From the NCBI GenBank assembly GCA_937936215.1, contig CALGWX010000097.1, positions 1 to 8,015 on the forward strand: 8,015 nucleotides of DNA, written 5' to 3'. Source of the DNA: an uncultured Burkholderiaceae bacterium (GTDB taxonomy: Bacteria > Pseudomonadota > Gammaproteobacteria > Burkholderiales > Burkholderiaceae_F). Every line of letters begins with the position of its first letter. Within the stretch, counting starts at the first letter, position 1. Shown here one piece after another: positions 1 to 6,151 of the stretch. A model generated the notes under the pieces. It was not told the DNA's origin, ran no database searches, and worked only from the letters and a program-made list of their open reading frames with translations. The translations under genes were made by a program, and so were the position numbers.

Positions 1-688
1 CCAGCGCATAGACCTCGTGCAGCTGCGATTGCATGGTGAACACCGGCGTGTACAGGCGTACCGGCGGCACCTCGCCGTTCAGCACCACGGCGTCGACCCT
101 CTTCAGCCGCGCCGGCGAGTCGCGCAGGGGCCCCGCCGGCAGCCGCCAGCCATTGCCCAGGCCGCGGAAGTGCAGCACGGCGATCTCGACATCGCGCGCC
201 AGCCGCGGGTGCTGCAGGCCGTCGTCGCAGATCAGCACGTCGCACTTCGGGTGTAGCGAGCGCAGCACGCGCGCGGCGGCGACGCGGTCGGCGCCGACCA
301 CCACCGGCGCCCCCGTGGCCTGGGCGATCAGCAGCGGCTCGTCGCCTACCTCCTCGGCGCGCGAGTTCGCTTCCACCGGGCGCACGTCCTTCGTGCGGCG
401 GCCATGCCCGCGCGACAGCACACCGGGGCGCCAGCCCCGCTCGCGCAGCGCGCGCACCAGCTCGATCACCAGCGGCGACTTGCCGGTGCCGCCGACGTAC
501 AGGTTGCCGACCACGACCACCGGCAGCCCGACGCGCCACGCCTTCAGCAGGCCGCTGCGATACAGGCCCTCGTGGACGAGCCGCGCGCCGGCGTACAGCC
601 ACGACAGCGGCAACAGCGCGATCGCCAGCGGGCCGCGCCGCGTCCAGGCGCGGCTCAGGGCGCGCTCGATCAGCCCGCGCGTGGACAT
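1..688 (-). CDS. lpxK: Tetraacyldisaccharide 4'-kinase LpxK, 5' part (C-terminus beyond window)
   Basis: LpxK phosphorylates the 4' position of the tetraacyl-disaccharide 1-phosphate precursor to give lipid IVA, a late step of lipid A synthesis at the cytoplasmic face of the inner membrane. The visible 229 residues begin with ATG at 688. A hydrophobic N-terminal stretch (about residues 20-36, LAIALLPLSWLYAGARL) fits the family's membrane anchor. It is followed by a P-loop in VGNLYVGGTGKSP (about 60-72), SRGHGRR (92-98), GDEPLLIA (115-122), VVGADRVAAAR (130-140), the Walker-B-like DDGLQH (155-160) and GNGWRLPAGPLRD (178-190). All are LpxK hallmarks. The family is about 330 residues, so roughly 100 lie off the left edge. 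Two small deviations are RGHG where RGYG is usual, and a region before GNG about one residue shorter than in E. coli. No clear Shine-Dalgarno is seen, but the start lies 16 nt after the exbD stop, suggesting coupled translation. Family assignment is secure. Confidence 0.95.
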   Translation of the reverse strand, partial: MSTRGLIERALSRAWTRRGPLAIALLPLSWLYAGARLVHEGLYRSGLLKAWRVGLPVVVVGNLYVGGTGKSPLVIELVRALRERGWRPGVLSRGHGRRTKDVRPVEANSRAEEVGDEPLLIAQATGAPVVVGADRVAAARVLRSLHPKCDVLICDDGLQHPRLARDVEIAVLHFRGLGNGWRLPAGPLRDSPARLKRVDAVVLNGEVPPVRLYTPVFTMQSQLHEVYAL

Positions 689-704
689 GGACGTCGCCGG
701 GGCT

Positions 705-1133
705 TCAGCGCCTGCCGACGGCGCCCGAGCGCTCGGTCAGGAAACTGAGCCGCGACAGCCCGGCCTGCCGGGCCCCTTCCATGACGTTGACGACGGCCTG
801 GTGCGGCGCCTGCGCGTCGGCGCGGATGACGACCAACGGCTCGTTCAGGCCCTGCGCCGCCTGCGCTAGCGCCTGCGCCACCGCGACCGGATCCGTGTTC
901 GGCAGCACCTGGCGGTCGAGCGCGAAGCGGCCGTCCGCGGTGACGCCGACCACGATCTCGTTGCGGCGCGCATCGGCCGCCACGGCTTCCGCCCCCGGCA
1001 GCCGCAGCTGCAGCTCGCCGAAACGGGTGTAGGTCGTCGTCACGGCGAGAAAGATCAGGACGATCAGCATCACGTCGATTAGCGGAACCAGGTTCAGTTC
1101 CGGCTCCTCGTCCTGGGGGCGGCGGAATCTCAT
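705..1133 (-). CDS. exbD: ExbD/TolR-family biopolymer transport protein
   Basis: This 142-residue protein is the proton-channel partner of ExbB. In the known complexes an ExbD dimer sits inside an ExbB pentamer and uses the proton motive force to energise TonB- or Tol-type transport across the envelope. A short basic and acidic cytoplasmic N-terminus (MRFRRPQDEEPELNLV) leads into one membrane helix at about residues 16-34. Its start, VPLIDVMLIVLIFL, holds the family's essential membrane aspartate (D20). The remaining ~105 residues form the periplasmic domain, and length is normal. The ATG at 1133 overlaps the exbB stop as ATGA, which fixes the start and implies translational coupling; a longer in-frame extension upstream would only overlap exbB. 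The next gene is lpxK. ExbD versus TolR cannot be settled from sequence alone, but absence of tolA/tolB/pal nearby and the usual lpxK context favour ExbD. Confidence 0.93.
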   Translation of the reverse strand: MRFRRPQDEEPELNLVPLIDVMLIVLIFLAVTTTYTRFGELQLRLPGAEAVAADARRNEIVVGVTADGRFALDRQVLPNTDPVAVAQALAQAAQGLNEPLVVIRADAQAPHQAVVNVMEGARQAGLSRLSFLTERSGAVGRR

Positions 1134-1747
1134 CGCGGCGCAGCGTCGTAGCGGTCGGCGAACAGCACTTCGAGCAGCTGCTGCGCCTGGTCTTCCATCG
1201 CCACCACGTACTCCTCGATGCGTGACTTGTAGTGGCGGTAAAACAGCACCGCGGGCACGGCGACGATGATCCCGAAGGCGGTGCAATACAGCGCGATCGA
1301 GATGCCGTGCGCCAGCTGCTGCGGGTTGGAGCCGGCCTGCTGCGAGGCGAAGATCTCGATCATCCCGATCACCGTGCCGAGCAGGCCGAGCAGTGGCGCG
1401 ATCGACCCGATCGAGCCGAGCAGCGACAGGTAGCGCGACAGGTCATGGGCGACGTGGCCGCCGACGTTGGCCACCGCCGCGCCGGCGATTGCCCGCGGCG
1501 CGCGCACGTTGCGCAGCGCCGCCGCCAGCACCCGCCCCAGCGGGGAGTGCGACTCCAGCTTGGCGATGACCTCCGGCGTGATCTGCCGCCGCGAGTGCAG
1601 CGACAGGACGTCGCGCAGCAGCGTGGCCGGCAGGACCTTGTCGCGCCGCAGGGCGATGCCGCGCTCGATGATCAGCGCCAGGGCGACGATGGAGGCGATG
1701 ATCAGCGGCCAGATCGGCCAGCCGATCGCTTGTACGATCGCAAACAC
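1130..1747 (-). CDS. exbB: ExbB/TolQ/MotA-family proton channel protein
   Basis: ExbB is the three-helix inner-membrane partner of ExbD. The product is 205 residues if translation starts at the GTG at 1747 (MFAIVQAIGWPIWPL), which matches where betaproteobacterial homologues begin. Helix 1 is about residues 12-32 (IWPLIIASIVALALIIERG). A cytoplasmic loop follows, then helix 2 at about 107-133 (LSLLGSIGSIAPLLGLLGTV) and helix 3 at about 148-170 (GISIALYCTAFGIIVAVPAV). The GLLGTVIGMI and GISIALYCTAFG segments are the conserved MotA/TolQ/ExbB core. The reading frame stays open upstream, and an ATG at 1840 would add 31 residues rich in Arg and Pro that do not resemble ExbB; I reject it. The GTG has no clear Shine-Dalgarno. 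Its stop overlaps the exbD start by 4 nt, making it the first gene of exbB-exbD-lpxK. Confidence 0.92.
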   Translation of the reverse strand: MFAIVQAIGWPIWPLIIASIVALALIIERGIALRRDKVLPATLLRDVLSLHSRRQITPEVIAKLESHSPLGRVLAAALRNVRAPRAIAGAAVANVGGHVAHDLSRYLSLLGSIGSIAPLLGLLGTVIGMIEIFASQQAGSNPQQLAHGISIALYCTAFGIIVAVPAVLFYRHYKSRIEEYVVAMEDQAQQLLEVLFADRYDAAPR

Positions 1748-1784
1748 CTGATTTTGTTGGCTGGGGGCGCGGGGCGCAGGGCGC

Positions 1785-1790
1785 AGTGTA
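1785..1790 (-). promoter_or_regulatory. Possible -10 element for the exbB operon
   Basis: Read on the minus strand, TACACT matches four of six bases of the sigma-70 -10 consensus and lies 37 nt before the exbB GTG. No convincing -35 sits 16-18 nt upstream. It is the best candidate in the leader but weak. The DnaA-box-like pair lies about 40-60 nt upstream of it. Confidence 0.25.
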
Positions 1791-1828
1791 GTGGCTCGCC
1801 GCAAAGCGCCCCGTCGGCTCCCGCCCGC

Positions 1829-1849
1829 TGTGGAAAACATTGTGGACAA
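1829..1849 (-). promoter_or_regulatory. Two tandem DnaA-box-like 9-mers
   Basis: On the minus strand, TTGTCCACA (1849-1841) and TTTTCCACA (1837-1829) lie in the same orientation, 12 bp start to start. The second matches the relaxed DnaA-box consensus TTWTNCACA exactly and the first differs at one position. They lie upstream of exbB in the exbB/xseA divergent region. A weaker third copy, CTGTCCACA, occurs at 2015-2007 in the same orientation. Binding by DnaA is inference only, since short motifs like these also arise by chance. Confidence 0.35.
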
Positions 1850-1908
1850 GAACCGTTGGTCGCTCGCAAAGCCGCGTCGTTGCTGGCCCGCGCCGCCTTG
1901 CCGATTCG

Positions 1909-1935
1909 TTGAGCAATTGAGATTACCGATATAGA
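1909..1935 (+). promoter_or_regulatory. Possible xseA promoter
   Basis: TTGAGC (1909-1914) and TATAGA (1930-1935) could serve as -35 and -10 boxes, although the 15-nt spacer is short. This is the only AT-rich patch in an otherwise very GC-rich divergent region, and it lies about 100 nt before the chosen xseA start. Confidence 0.3.
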
Positions 1936-2034
1936 TCAGCAACTTGCGCGGCCTTGCCGGCGCCGGCGCGCGGCGCGGTGCCGGCAACGCTAGCGGCATC
2001 GGCCGATGTGGACAGGTATGGCCCGGAAACCCGC

Positions 2035-3417
2035 ATGAATCCTGGATCCGCCGACCAAACTCCAGCATTGGCGCGGGAAAGCATCACGGTTTCGGCGCTG
2101 AACCGCGCCGTTGCTAGCGTTCTGGCCCGCAGCTTCCAGCTGGTGCGGGTTCGCGGCGAGATCGCCAACTTCAGCCGCGCCGCCAGCGGCCACTGGTACT
2201 TCACCCTCAAGGACGACCGGGCCCAGGTGCGCTGCGCGATGTTCCGCGGCCGCAACCTGCTGGCCGAGTTCGCGCCGCGCGACGGCGACGACGTCGAGGT
2301 GCTCGCCCAGGTCGGCCTGTACGAACCGCGTGGCGAGTATCAACTGACCGTGGAGGCGATCCAGCGCGCCGGCCTGGGGCAGCTGTACGAGCGTTTCCTT
2401 CGGCTGAAGGAGCGGCTGCAGGCCGAGGGCCTGTTCGACATGAAGCGGCCGCTGCCGGTGTTTCCGCGCGCCATCGGCGTCGTGACCTCCCTGCAGGCGG
2501 CGGCGCTGCGCGACGTGCTGGCCACGCTTTCGCGCCGCTCGCCTCACGTCGCGGTGATCGTCTACCCAGTGCCGGTGCAGGGCGAGGGGGCCGGCGCGCG
2601 CATCGCGGCGATGCTGCAGACCGTCTCGCGGCGCGGCGAGGTCGATGTCGTGCTGCTGGTGCGCGGTGGCGGTTCGATCGAGGACCTCTGGGCGTTCAAT
2701 GAGGAAGCGGTCGCGCGCGCCATCCGGGCCTGCGCGGTGCCGGTGGTCGTCGGCGTCGGCCACGAATCGGACGTCACGATCGCCGACTTTGCCGCCGACC
2801 TGCGCGCGCCCACGCCCACCGCGGCCGCGGAGCTCGCCGCGCCCGACCGCGCGCTTCTGCTGCGCGCCGTCGGCGAGCGCACGGTAAAGCTGCGGCGGGG
2901 CCTGGACGGCCGCCTGCAGCAGTGGCAGCAGCGGCTCGACTATGCGCAGCGCGCGCTCGCCAGCCCGCGCGCGTCGCTGCGGGCGCTGGCCTCCCGCGTT
3001 CACGCCCTTGCCGTGCGCGCGGCGCACGCGGTGGCGGGCCGCGTTGCCCGTGCCGGGCGTCGCAGCGACGAGTTGACGGCGCGGCTGCGCCACGCCGCAC
3101 CGGGCCTGGACGCGAAGGGACATCTGCTGCAGCAGCGGCGGCTGGCGCTCGCGGCGGCGTGGCGGCATCGACTGCACGCAAGCCGGGGCCGCGTGGAGAC
3201 GCTGTCGGGCCGCTTGTGGGCGCTCGATCCGGACGCGGTGCTGGCCCGCGGCTACGCGCGGGTGGCCGATGCGAGCGGCCGCCTGGTCACGGATGCGGCG
3301 TGGCTTTCGCCCGGCGACCTGCTGCGGCTGCGCTTTGCGCGTGGTGGCGCCACGGCGCGGGTGCAGGACGTCGAGCCGCCCACGGGCGATGCTCCGCCCC
3401 TGCGCGATCCGGGGTGA
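2035..3417 (+). CDS. xseA: Exodeoxyribonuclease VII large subunit XseA
   Basis: XseA is the catalytic subunit of exonuclease VII, which with several XseB copies degrades single-stranded DNA from both ends in mismatch repair and DNA damage processing. The product is 460 residues (E. coli 456). An N-terminal OB-fold DNA-binding domain spans about residues 16-115 (ITVSALNRAVASVL through GEIANFSRAASGHWYFTLKD). The catalytic core shows GVVTSLQAAALRDVL (about 148-162), RGGGSIEDLWAFNEE (210-224), GVGHESDVTIADF (240-252) and LRAPTPTAAAE just after. An Arg/Ala-rich, probably coiled-coil region follows at about 280-400, and the end carries LDPDAVLARGYARV. The ATG at 2035 was chosen because it gives normal length and has GGAA 6 nt upstream. 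An in-frame GTG at 2008 and TTG at 1954 only add non-conserved sequence. No xseB is visible in the window. sodB follows 64 nt downstream with its own signals. Confidence 0.96.
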   Translation: MNPGSADQTPALARESITVSALNRAVASVLARSFQLVRVRGEIANFSRAASGHWYFTLKDDRAQVRCAMFRGRNLLAEFAPRDGDDVEVLAQVGLYEPRGEYQLTVEAIQRAGLGQLYERFLRLKERLQAEGLFDMKRPLPVFPRAIGVVTSLQAAALRDVLATLSRRSPHVAVIVYPVPVQGEGAGARIAAMLQTVSRRGEVDVVLLVRGGGSIEDLWAFNEEAVARAIRACAVPVVVGVGHESDVTIADFAADLRAPTPTAAAELAAPDRALLLRAVGERTVKLRRGLDGRLQQWQQRLDYAQRALASPRASLRALASRVHALAVRAAHAVAGRVARAGRRSDELTARLRHAAPGLDAKGHLLQQRRLALAAAWRHRLHASRGRVETLSGRLWALDPDAVLARGYARVADASGRLVTDAAWLSPGDLLRLRFARGGATARVQDVEPPTGDAPPLRDPG

Positions 3418-3444
3418 TGCCGCGGGCGCCGCCACGTCGATCGC

Positions 3445-3474
3445 TAGAATCGGCGCCGCTTCGACCCAAGGAGG
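3445..3474 (+). promoter_or_regulatory. sodB -10 box and strong Shine-Dalgarno
   Basis: TAGAAT (3445-3450) is a five-of-six match to the -10 consensus, although no good -35 is seen 17 nt upstream. AAGGAGG (3468-3474) is a full Shine-Dalgarno 7 nt before the sodB ATG, the strongest ribosome site in the window, which fits an abundant enzyme. This suggests sodB can be transcribed independently of xseA. Confidence 0.45.
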
Positions 3475-3481
3475 AACAACG

Positions 3482-4063
3482 ATGGAACACACCCTGCCGC
3501 CGCTGCCGTACGCGATGGACGCGCTGGCGCCGCACATCTCGAAGGAGACCTTCGAGTACCACTACGGCAAGCACCACCAGGCCTACGTCACCAACCTGAA
3601 CAACCTGATCAAGGGCACCGAGTTCGAGTCGATGGCGCTGGAGGACATCATCCGCAAGTCCTCCGGCGGCGTCTTCAACAACGCCGCCCAGGTGTGGAAC
3701 CACACCTTCTTCTGGCACAGCATGAAGCCGGGCGGTGGCGGCGAGCCCAGCGGGGCGCTGGCCGCCGCGATCAACGCCAAGTGGGGCTCGTTCGCGGCCT
3801 TCAAGGAGGCGTTTACCAAGAGCGCGGTGGGCAACTTTGGCTCCGGCTGGACGTGGCTGGTCAAGAAGCCGGACGGCACCGTCGACATCGTCAACACCAG
3901 CAACGCCGGCACGCCGTTGACCACCGCCGACCGCGCGCTGCTGACGATCGACGTCTGGGAGCACGCCTACTACATCGACTACCGCAACGCGCGGCCGAAG
4001 TTCGTCGAGACGTTCCTGAACTCGCTCGCCAACTGGGACTTCGCGGCGAAGAACTTCGCGTAG
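3482..4063 (+). CDS. sodB: Iron-type superoxide dismutase SodB
   Basis: This cytoplasmic enzyme converts superoxide to hydrogen peroxide and oxygen. The 193-residue length equals the usual FeSOD size. The four metal ligands are visible: H27 (in EYHYGKHH), H74 (in WNHTFFW), D157 and H161 (in DVWEHAYY). Q70 in NNAAQVWNH is in the position that carries the active-site glutamine in iron-type enzymes; manganese-type enzymes usually have Gly there and a Gln near residue 146. Fe specificity is therefore favoured, though cambialistic use cannot be excluded. Other family blocks are FGSGWTWLV (119-127) and YIDYRNARPKF (164-174). There is no signal peptide. The start is fixed by the AAGGAGG ribosome site. 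The gene converges on the DUF192 gene across a hairpin terminator. Confidence 0.97.
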   Translation: MEHTLPPLPYAMDALAPHISKETFEYHYGKHHQAYVTNLNNLIKGTEFESMALEDIIRKSSGGVFNNAAQVWNHTFFWHSMKPGGGGEPSGALAAAINAKWGSFAAFKEAFTKSAVGNFGSGWTWLVKKPDGTVDIVNTSNAGTPLTTADRALLTIDVWEHAYYIDYRNARPKFVETFLNSLANWDFAAKNFA

Positions 4064-4111
4064 GGTTCGCCAGCGGCACCCGGGGGCGTCGGCCGCGCCG
4101 GCGCTCTCATC

Positions 4112-4142
4112 GCAAGGAGCCGGCCTCGCGCCGGCTTCTTGC
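4112..4142. terminator. Bidirectional terminator between sodB and the DUF192 gene
   Basis: A 13-bp stem (4112-4124 with 4130-4142, one G-T pair) encloses the 5-nt loop CTCGC. The core GAGCCGGC/GCCGGCTTC is flanked by CAAG and CTTG, so a short T-rich tract follows on the plus strand (TTCTTGCTTT) and, less clearly, on the minus strand. Its place between two convergent genes suits termination of both. Confidence 0.7.
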
Positions 4143-4193
4143 TTTGCCCGCCCGGCGTGGGCGCGAATTGCGCGGGAGTCGTTTTCCCGCGGC

Positions 4194-4640
4194 CTATCGG
4201 GCAGCCGCAGGCAGGCGGCCGATCTTCGCGCCGGGCTTTAGCCCCTTCTGCTCGAACCAGCCCTGCGCCATCTCGAGCGCGAAGCGCACCGGCTGCTGCG
4301 CGCAGTGGCTGCGCTCGTCGTGCGGCTGCATGTCGTGGATGTTGACGATGCTGCCGTCGTCCTCGATGAACGCGACCGACAGTGGAATCAGCGTGTTGCG
4401 CATCCACATGCAGTGCACGGCCTTGCGGTCGAAGACGAACAGCATGCCGTGGTTGGGCAGCAGCGCCTGACGAAACATCAGGCCGCGGGCGCGGCTGGCG
4501 TCGGTGGCCGCGACCTCGGCGGTGATCAGGTGCACGCCGGCGGTCAGTTGAACCGTGGGCAGGCTCGCTGGCTGCGCGGCAGCGGTGGCCGCTACCTGCG
4601 TGAAGAACAGCGTGGCCAGCAGCAGGGTAAGCAGTCGCAT
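4194..4640 (-). CDS. Exported DUF192 family protein
   Basis: The product is a 148-residue protein of the DUF192 family, whose biochemical role is not established. Residues 1-22 form a Sec signal peptide: basic start MR, hydrophobic core LLTLLLATLFFTQVA, and an AAA|Q-type cleavage site at about 22/23, so the protein is probably periplasmic. Mature-domain hallmarks are SRARGLMFR (49-57), GMLFVF (65-70), CMWMRNTLIPLSVAFI (78-93) and VRFALEMAQGWFE (118-130). Two cysteines, C78 and C113, could form a disulphide once exported, but that is inference. The ATG at 4640 begins the signal peptide; the frame stays open further upstream but adds only non-conserved residues. GACGAG 5 nt before the ATG is a modest ribosome site. 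The gene is convergent with sodB and divergent from icd; I see no functional link to either. Confidence 0.9.
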   Translation of the reverse strand: MRLLTLLLATLFFTQVAATAAAQPASLPTVQLTAGVHLITAEVAATDASRARGLMFRQALLPNHGMLFVFDRKAVHCMWMRNTLIPLSVAFIEDDGSIVNIHDMQPHDERSHCAQQPVRFALEMAQGWFEQKGLKPGAKIGRLPAAAR

Positions 4641-4664
4641 GGGGGCTCGTCCGGGGGGCGTTGC

Positions 4665-4706
4665 GAGTCGAGTTTTACCACTTTGCTCTGCGGCCGAAGT
4701 CGACTC
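4665..4706. repeat. Inverted repeat in the DUF192/icd divergent region
   Basis: GAGTCGAGTT (4665-4674) and AAGTCGACTC (4697-4706) are complementary at nine of ten positions, separated by 22 nt. On the minus strand the left arm overlaps TAAAAC (4677-4672), a possible -10 for the DUF192 gene 31 nt before its start. The arrangement resembles an operator, but no regulator is implied by the sequence. Confidence 0.35.
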
Positions 4707-4818
4707 ATTGCCGGCGGGCTGCCGGCCCGGACGAGTAAACTGCCTTCGAGGCAGGCGGTGCGGCCGTCGCGGCAATTCAGATCCGCCGCGCCAGCGGCCA
4801 CGAGAACTTCAACGACGC

Positions 4819-4825
4819 GGAGAGG
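4819..4825 (+). promoter_or_regulatory. icd ribosome binding site
   Basis: GGAGAGG lies directly before the icd start, with GGAG centred at a normal distance (5 nt spacer). It decides in favour of the ATG at 4828 over upstream in-frame starts. The rest of the 187-nt divergent region holds a small perfect hairpin (CTGCCT/AGGCAG, 4740-4754) and a possible -10 TAAACT (4736-4741) without a matching -35. Confidence 0.6.
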
Positions 4826-4827
4826 CC

Positions 4828-6075
4828 ATGTACCAGCACATCAAGGTGCCCAGCGAAGGGCAAAAGATCACCGTCAACAAGGACTTCTCGCTGAGCGTTC
4901 CCGACCATCCGATCGTGCCCTTCATCGAGGGTGACGGCACTGGAGTGGACATCACGCCGGTGATGATCAAGGTGGTCGACGCCGCGGTGGCCAAGGCCTA
5001 TGGCGGCCGGCGCAAGATCGTCTGGATGGAGCTGTATGCCGGCGAGAAGTCGACCCGCGTCTACGGCCCCGACGTGTGGCTGCCGGAGGAGACGTTGGCC
5101 GCCCTGCGCGAGTACGTGGTGTCGATCAAGGGGCCGCTGACCACGCCGGTGGGCGGCGGCATCCGCTCGATCAACGTCGCGCTGCGGCAGGAGCTCGACC
5201 TGTACGTTTGCCTGCGGCCGGTGCGCTACTTCAAGGGCGTGCCCAGCCCGGTCAAGGAGCCGGAGAAAACCGACATGGTGATCTTCCGCGAGAACTCGGA
5301 GGACATTTACGCCGGCATCGAGTACGAGGCCGAGAGCGACAAGGCGAAAAAGGTCATCAAGTTCCTGCAGGAGGAAATGGGGGTGCGCAAGATCCGCTTC
5401 CCGGAGACCTCCGGCATCGGCATCAAGCCGATCTCGCGCGAGGGCACCGAGCGGCTGGTGCGCAAGGCGATCCAGTACTGCTTCGACAACAAGCGCAAGA
5501 GCATCACCTTCGTGCACAAGGGCAACATCATGAAGTTCACAGAAGGCGCGTTCGCCAAGTGGGGCTACGCGCTGGCGCAGCGGGAGTTCGGCGCCGAGCC
5601 GCTGGACGGCGGCCCGTGGATGAGAATTAAGGCCCCCCATGGCGACATCGTCGTCAAGGACGTGATTGCCGACGCCTTCCTGCAGCAGATCCTGCTGCGG
5701 CCGGCCGAGTACGACGTGATTGCGACGATGAACCTGAATGGCGACTACATCTCGGACGCGCTGGCGGCCCAGGTCGGCGGCATCGGCATCGCGCCGGGCG
5801 CGAACCTTTCCGATTCGGTGGCGATGTTCGAGGCCACCCACGGCACGGCGCCGAAGTACGCCGGCAAGGACTACGTCAACCCCGGCTCCGAGATCCTGTC
5901 GGCTGAGATGATGCTGCGCCACATGGGCTGGACCGAGGCCGCCGACCTCGTCATCACGGCGATGGAAAAGGCCATCCTCGCCAAGACCGTGACCTACGAC
6001 TTTGCCCGCCTCATGCCCGGCGCCACGCAGGTCTCCTGCTCCGGCTTCGGCGAGGCGATGATTAGCCACATGTAG
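4828..6075 (+). CDS. icd: NADP-dependent isocitrate dehydrogenase
   Basis: This TCA-cycle enzyme oxidatively decarboxylates isocitrate to 2-oxoglutarate with NADP. The 415 residues align closely with the E. coli type (416). Visible motifs include IEGDGTGVD near residue 33, and GGGIRSINVALRQELDLY around S114. S114 is the counterpart of the E. coli phosphorylation-site serine S113. Also present are RENSEDIYAGIEYE, the catalytic-lysine segment HKGNIMKFTEGAF (K231), NLNGDYISDALAAQVGG with metal-binding aspartates D306 and D310, and THGTAPKYAGKD (337-347). K343-Y344 match the residues that read the NADP 2'-phosphate, so NADP rather than NAD is expected. The segment PWMRIKAPHGDIVVKDV is about two residues shorter than typical relatives and uses codons such as AGA and ATT that are rare elsewhere in the gene. 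The gene stands alone and ends at a strong terminator. An AceK kinase is not visible here, so phosphorylation control is unproven. Confidence 0.97.
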   Translation: MYQHIKVPSEGQKITVNKDFSLSVPDHPIVPFIEGDGTGVDITPVMIKVVDAAVAKAYGGRRKIVWMELYAGEKSTRVYGPDVWLPEETLAALREYVVSIKGPLTTPVGGGIRSINVALRQELDLYVCLRPVRYFKGVPSPVKEPEKTDMVIFRENSEDIYAGIEYEAESDKAKKVIKFLQEEMGVRKIRFPETSGIGIKPISREGTERLVRKAIQYCFDNKRKSITFVHKGNIMKFTEGAFAKWGYALAQREFGAEPLDGGPWMRIKAPHGDIVVKDVIADAFLQQILLRPAEYDVIATMNLNGDYISDALAAQVGGIGIAPGANLSDSVAMFEATHGTAPKYAGKDYVNPGSEILSAEMMLRHMGWTEAADLVITAMEKAILAKTVTYDFARLMPGATQVSCSGFGEAMISHM

Positions 6076-6096
6076 CCGCCGCCCCGCGGGCGGCTG

Positions 6097-6138
6097 GCCA
6101 ACAAAAAAACCCCGCGCTGGCGGGGGTTTTTTGTTGGC
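6097..6138. terminator. Strong bidirectional terminator between icd and the cold-shock gene
   Basis: Arms 6097-6115 and 6120-6138 pair at 18 of 19 positions (single A-G mismatch at 6109/6126) around a GCTG loop. Each arm holds an A-run, a CCCCGC core and a T-run, so either strand gives a GC stem followed by six or seven T. A smaller hairpin, AGCCGCC/GGCGGCT (6074-6095), directly follows the icd stop. Confidence 0.9.
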
Positions 6139-6151
6139 GCCGAGGCGGCGG

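Noticed and set aside
33..869. 278-residue open frame on the plus strand across lpxK and exbD
   Set aside because: It crosses two well-supported minus-strand genes and has low-complexity Arg/Ser/Pro composition.
1838..1840. ATG at 1840 as the exbB start
   Set aside because: It adds 31 Arg/Pro-rich residues unlike ExbB N-termini and has no ribosome site.
1909..1942. Fur-like or other metal-regulator site in the AT-rich patch before xseA
   Set aside because: The half-sites do not form a convincing palindrome and do not match the GATAAT-type Fur pattern.
1954..2034. Upstream TTG (1954) or GTG (2008) as the xseA start
   Set aside because: They add residues outside the conserved OB-fold, and the ATG at 2035 gives a normal length with a weak GGAA ribosome site.
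1990..3537. 515-residue open frame on the minus strand opposite xseA
   Set aside because: It is antisense to a fully conserved xseA, is Arg/Gln/Ala-rich with no recognisable domain, and is explained by the high GC content that removes stop codons.
4777..6069. 430-residue open frame on the minus strand opposite icd
   Set aside because: It mirrors the conserved icd coding sequence and shows the His/Asp/Leu-biased composition of an antisense frame; no family resemblance.
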